Source: Caulobacter sp. FWC26
Lineage (GTDB): Bacteria; Pseudomonadota; Alphaproteobacteria; Caulobacterales; Caulobacteraceae
Length of the DNA: 64,000 nt
Direction of reading: 5' to 3'
NCBI RefSeq assembly: GCF_002742645.2
Contig: NZ_CP033875.1
Coordinates: forward strand, 1,838,001-1,902,000
Both the position numbers and the translations under genes were made by a program. The notes under the pieces were generated by a model, which saw nothing but the letters and a program-made list of their open reading frames with translations, searched no databases and had not been told where the DNA came from. Of this stretch, positions 58,244 to 64,000 are shown in pieces; position 1 is the first letter of the stretch, and the number at the start of each line of letters is the position of its first letter.

Positions 58244-59362
58244 CTAGGCCTGACGAACTTGGGCCAAACGCGGCGCGACTGACCGGACTGCTCGTGACTT
58301 GATCCAGGTTTGCAGCGGCGCGTCGACCAGGCGCTCGAACAGCCAGGCGGCGATGATGCTCGCCGGGATCGTCACCGCCCACAGCGTCCACTGCGCAGGG
58401 AGGGACAGGCCAAGCTTGGCGTCGAGCAATCGCACGAGGCCGAACCACACCATCGCGGTCAGGGTGTTGGTCAGGAAAAGCGGGAACGACAGGCGTCCCG
58501 CCGCGCCCGCCCAGCGCCAGGCGCGCGGCTTTGAGGCGCCAGCCGCGTAGATCAGGAACGCCAGCAGGGCGAGGCTGAAATAGTCGAAGTTCCCCAGGGC
58601 CTGAACGCCGACGACAATCGCCAGGCTGGCCGCCGCCAGGGGCAGGGCTTGCCGCTCAGTCAGGCGCGTGACCGGCAAACGGGCGACCAGCACCCCGATC
58701 AGGAACAGGGGCACGCCGCGGATCAGGCCAAGGCGTAGCGGCAGCTGATAGCCGTGCGCGCCAAACGCCATCAGCGCGGCTTGGTCGATGATCACCCAAG
58801 CGCAGATACCCATGGCCAGCAGCAGGAGGGGCCGCGACGTGGTGGCGACCTTACGCCACACCATCGGAAACAGCGCATAGGCCACAATCAGGGCCGACAG
58901 AGTCCAGGTTGGAATGTTCCAGCCCGAGGTCCCCGGCACGAACCAGGCTTGAACCAGGAAGATCTGAGGCAGGAGTTGGTCCCACTGGAACCATTGCGGG
59001 TTCTGCGGCGCCAGGCCGATCGCCGAGGTTACCAGGAAGAAGGCGACGAACAGGGTCAGCATCACCAGATGCGGCGGCCAGATCCGCTGCACGCGGCGTT
59101 TCAGAAAGGTCCAGGTGTCGACGTCGCCCTTCAGGACGCGCGATCCGTAGGTTCTGGCCAGCACATAACCTGAGAGCATCAGGAAGAAGTCGGTGGCGAG
59201 ATAGCCGCGGCCGAACGCCGGCGACAGGCTGAACAGCGACACCGGCGCGCGCTCGGCCACGTGGTAGAGCACGATGAACAACGCCGCCAGGAAGCGCAGG
59301 GCGTCCAGGGGGCCGTCGCGCGACAGCGCGGGCTGGGCGGGGCTTGTGCCGGCTTTGGACAT
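58244..59362 (-). CDS. Acyltransferase 3 family membrane protein (OafA/YrhL-like)
   Basis: 372 residues with about ten hydrophobic helices. The start LDALRFLAALFIVLYHVAER holds the conserved RFLAALxVxxxH of acyltransferase 3, where the His is catalytic. Such enzymes O-acetylate surface polysaccharides or lipids. The ATG at 59362 has an AAGGAG site; the frame open to 59398 is less likely. It is divergent from ligA, with 104 bases between starts. Confidence 0.9.
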   Translation of the reverse strand: MSKAGTSPAQPALSRDGPLDALRFLAALFIVLYHVAERAPVSLFSLSPAFGRGYLATDFFLMLSGYVLARTYGSRVLKGDVDTWTFLKRRVQRIWPPHLVMLTLFVAFFLVTSAIGLAPQNPQWFQWDQLLPQIFLVQAWFVPGTSGWNIPTWTLSALIVAYALFPMVWRKVATTSRPLLLLAMGICAWVIIDQAALMAFGAHGYQLPLRLGLIRGVPLFLIGVLVARLPVTRLTERQALPLAAASLAIVVGVQALGNFDYFSLALLAFLIYAAGASKPRAWRWAGAAGRLSFPLFLTNTLTAMVWFGLVRLLDAKLGLSLPAQWTLWAVTIPASIIAAWLFERLVDAPLQTWIKSRAVRSVAPRLAQVRQA

Positions 59363-59433
59363 CGGTGGCTCCTTCGCAGAGGTCACCGCAAGGACCACGC
59401 CAGGCCCTCCCGCCGCGCGGGCGAGGTTGCTAA

Positions 59434-61818
<2,385 letters not shown>

Positions 61819-61928
61819 TCGCTTTCCGAATTCTTGCCGCGATTTCGTGCGAACGCTTGTTTTGAAGGGCGCGATCGCGCAACCAAGCGCTCAAGACGCA
61901 CGCTGATCGCGTGAACATGGAGATTTCG

Positions 61929-62357
61929 ATGATCCGCACCGCCACGATCGCCGCCGCCGCGCTAGGTTTGAGCTTCGCGACGGCGGCGCCAGCCTTCGCT
62001 GCGGACGTCACGGGTCTTTGGGCCACGCCCGGCAACGGCGGCCAAGTCGAGATCGCGCGCTGCGGCAACAGCCTATGCGGCAAGCTGGTCACGTCCGACC
62101 ATATCAAGACCAATCCGAGCTTGAAGGACGTCAAAAACAAGGACGAGAGCCAGCGCGGCCGGACCTTGAAGAACCTGCAGATGCTCTACGATTTCAGCGG
62201 CGGCCCGACCAAGTGGACGGGCGGCAAGGTCTATAATCCCGAGGACGGCGGCACCTATTCGGGCACCATCGAGCTGATCAGCAACACCGAACTGAAGCTC
62301 AAAGGCTGCATTGTCGCGCCCCTGTGCAAGACGCAGAAGTGGACGCGGATACGCTAG
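61929..62357 (+). CDS. DUF2147 family secreted protein
   Basis: 142 residues with a signal peptide (TIAAAALGLSFATAAPAFA). The mature domain matches DUF2147: DVTGLWATPGNGGQVEIARC, then LYDFSGGPTKWTGGKVYNPE and LELKLKGCIV-like strands with Cys pairs (RCGNSLCGK, GCIVAPLC). A GGAG site lies before the ATG at 61929; upstream in-frame starts at 61911 and 61917 are less favoured. Function of the family is unknown. Confidence 0.82.
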   Translation: MIRTATIAAAALGLSFATAAPAFAADVTGLWATPGNGGQVEIARCGNSLCGKLVTSDHIKTNPSLKDVKNKDESQRGRTLKNLQMLYDFSGGPTKWTGGKVYNPEDGGTYSGTIELISNTELKLKGCIVAPLCKTQKWTRIR

Positions 62358-62440
62358 GGGGCGTCCGCCCCCTCCGCGCTTCGCGCTCCTCCCCCATAGC
62401 GGGAAGAAGGGGCGCGGCGGCCTTCCGCCCGCTATGGGGG
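62356..62440. repeat. REP-like palindromic intergenic element
   Basis: Starts with the perfect palindrome AGGGGGCG-TC-CGCCCCCT (62356-62373), then GCGC-TTC-GCGC (62376-62386 area). It ends with CCCCCATAGCGGG (62391-62403) paired with CCCGCTATGGGGG (62428-62440). The look is that of a repeated extragenic palindrome between the DUF2147 gene and the convergent aminopeptidase gene. It may also stop transcription from both sides. Confidence 0.6.
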
Positions 62441-62477
62441 CGGTCGACCGCGAAACGGTAAGGGGGCAGGTCGCCGC

Positions 62478-64000
62478 TTAAAGCGGGGCGCAGGCCTCTT
62501 CCAGCCAGGCCCGAACCTCCGGCTCCACGCGCGGTCCGATCTCGCGCAGGACTCGGGCGTGGTAAGCGTCGAACTGAGCGATCTCTTCCGCACTGAGCAG
62601 CGACTTGTCGATCAGGCGACGGTCGATCGGCGCAAGGGTCAGGGCCTCGAAACGGTGCATGGGTCGCTCGCCGCCGGGCACGTCCTCTGCGGGCATGACG
62701 ACCTCGAGGTTCTCGATGCGGATGCCGTATTCGCCATCCTTGTAGTAACCCGGCTCGTTGGAAACGATCATGCCCGGCTGCAAGGCGATGGTATTCGGGG
62801 CCTTGGAGATCCGCTGCGGCCCCTCATGAACGCCAAGGTAGACGCCGACGCCATGGCCAGTGCCGTGGTCGTAGTCGAGGCCGTGCGACCAAAGCGCAGC
62901 GCGGGCAAAGGCGTCGATCGCCGAGCCGGTGGTGCCGGCCGGGAAGCGCAGGCGCGCGATGGCGAGGTGGCCCTTCAGCACTAGAGTGTTGCGCTGGACC
63001 ATCTCGGCCGTGGGCTCGCCGATCGCCACCGTGCGGGTCACGTCGGTGGTGCCATCGAGGTACTGGCCGCCGCTGTCGACCAGCAGCAGCGAGCCCATTT
63101 TCGCCCGCTCGTTGGAGCGCTCGGTCGGGCGGTAGTGGGGCAAGGCCCCATGGCCGTTGGCTGCGCCGATGGTGTCGAAGGAGAGGTCTTTGAGCACGCC
63201 GGTGGCCTCGCGGAAGGCTTCCAGCTTGGCGACGGCTTCCTTCTCGTCCGGCGGATTAATCTGACCTTCGGTGGCCAGCCAGTGCAGGAAGCGGGTGAGT
63301 GCCGCACCGTCGCGACGGTGCGCCTCGCGCGTGCCTTCCAGTTCGATGGCGTTCTTGCAGGCGCGCGGCATGGTGCACGGGTCCATTGCTCGCACCACCT
63401 TGGCGCCCGCAGCGGTCAGGGTGTCGAAATACCAGGCCGAGGACTGGGTCGGGTCGACTACGACGCTCTTGCCCGACAGCTCGGCCAGAGCCGCTTCCAG
63501 CTTGTCCGGGGTCTCCAGCGAAACCTGATTGCCCAGCCAGGCTGGCAGGTCGGTCGTGACCTTGGCCGGTTCCAGGAACAGCCGCGCAGTGCCGTCGGCG
63601 TTGAGGATGGCTTGCGACAGCGGTAACGGGGTGCGGATAACGTCGCCGCCGCGCACATTGAACAACCAGGCGATCGAGGCCGGGGCGGTGATGACTGCGG
63701 CGTCGGCGCCCAGCGCGGCGACCGACGCGCCGACGCGGGCGCGCTTGGCGCTCGACTCCTCGCCGGCGTGTTCGAGGCGCTGCGGCACCACGGGGGCCAT
63801 AGGCTGGGCAGGGCGGTCCTCGCCCCAGGCCTGGTCGACCGGGTTGGCGGCGACGGGCTTGAGCACTGCGCCGGCGCGGCTGGCGGCGGCCTTCAGGCCA
63901 TCCAGCGCGGCGGGGCTATGCAGGCGGGCGTCATAGCCGATGACTGCGCCCTTCGAGACGGTTTCCAAATAGGCGGGCACACCGCCCTCGACGAGGTCGC
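62478..64000 (-). CDS. Xaa-Pro aminopeptidase (M24 family), 5' partial
   Basis: About 507 residues of an M24B aminopeptidase P-like enzyme; the 5' end lies outside the window because the frame is open to the right edge. The pita-bread catalytic domain is complete. Metal ligands are LLVDSGGQYLDGTTDVTRT (two Asp), GTGHGVGVYLGVHEGP (His), VSNEPGYY (Glu) and GIRIENLEV (Glu). It removes N-terminal residues before proline. It is convergent with the DUF2147 gene across the REP-like element. Confidence 0.93.
   Translation of the reverse strand, partial: DLVEGGVPAYLETVSKGAVIGYDARLHSPAALDGLKAAASRAGAVLKPVAANPVDQAWGEDRPAQPMAPVVPQRLEHAGEESSAKRARVGASVAALGADAAVITAPASIAWLFNVRGGDVIRTPLPLSQAILNADGTARLFLEPAKVTTDLPAWLGNQVSLETPDKLEAALAELSGKSVVVDPTQSSAWYFDTLTAAGAKVVRAMDPCTMPRACKNAIELEGTREAHRRDGAALTRFLHWLATEGQINPPDEKEAVAKLEAFREATGVLKDLSFDTIGAANGHGALPHYRPTERSNERAKMGSLLLVDSGGQYLDGTTDVTRTVAIGEPTAEMVQRNTLVLKGHLAIARLRFPAGTTGSAIDAFARAALWSHGLDYDHGTGHGVGVYLGVHEGPQRISKAPNTIALQPGMIVSNEPGYYKDGEYGIRIENLEVVMPAEDVPGGERPMHRFEALTLAPIDRRLIDKSLLSAEEIAQFDAYHARVLREIGPRVEPEVRAWLEEACAPL

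Overview
This window is a high-GC, gene-dense stretch of an alphaproteobacterial chromosome. It looks like Caulobacter (C. crescentus/vibrioides or a close relative). The reasons are the serS-surE-pcm-dipM order, a DipM-type four-LysM/LytM protein, many TAT/ATGA-coupled starts, GTG/TTG starts, an UrcA-family protein and a solitary opgH. It appears to be core chromosome. I found no phage genes, insertion sequences, CRISPR array, rRNA or tRNA. Both ends cut genes: a Rad3/DinG-type helicase on the left and an Xaa-Pro aminopeptidase on the right.

1-13.3 kb: helicase end, a secreted SRPBCC protein, a pectate lyase gene broken by a frameshift in a G8 tract, and a terminated RNA-like element near 5.2 kb. 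Then come a D-cysteine desulfhydrase/aspartate racemase pair, small secreted proteins, a zinc metallopeptidase, a TPP riboswitch with thiC, and an S41 peptidase. 13.3-23.4 kb: a TonB-receptor-like protein with a Gly/Met-rich insert, a coupled GIY-YIG/DUF2239 pair behind a double operator, ThuA, VOC, SDR and MATE genes. 23.4-33.9 kb: opgH (periplasmic glucan synthesis), a CusF-like lipoprotein, an MDR reductase with a TetR-like operator, a Gfo/Idh oxidoreductase, a DUF885 enzyme, a LysE exporter, exonuclease III and erpA.

33.9-40.6 kb: dgt, then a tightly coupled run of SPOR protein, nagZ, scpA and scpB, followed by tatA-tatB-tatC and a terminator. This run links cell-wall recycling, chromosome condensation and twin-arginine export. 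40.6-47 kb: UrcA-like protein, serS, surE, pcm, dipM and a DUF815 ATPase. 47-52 kb: yajC, secD and secF (Sec translocon accessory complex), then an Mth938/NDUFAF3-like protein, a PuuD-type membrane protein and a squalene/phytoene synthase-like (NDUFAF6-like) protein. That order echoes the alphaproteobacterial neighbourhood tied to respiratory complex I assembly. 52-64 kb: S9 peptidase, lpxC, bamD, recN, acyltransferase, ligA, a DUF2147 protein, a REP-like palindromic element and the aminopeptidase.

Most of this is housekeeping. The parts that merit a second look are the GIY-YIG/DUF2239 module with its operators, the SecDF/complex-I-assembly neighbourhood with the PuuD-like protein, the RNA candidate at 5.2 kb, the frameshifted pectate lyase, the metal-ligand-free LytM domain of DipM and the Gly/Met-rich receptor loop. 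Family names come from reading the proteins; no database search was run.
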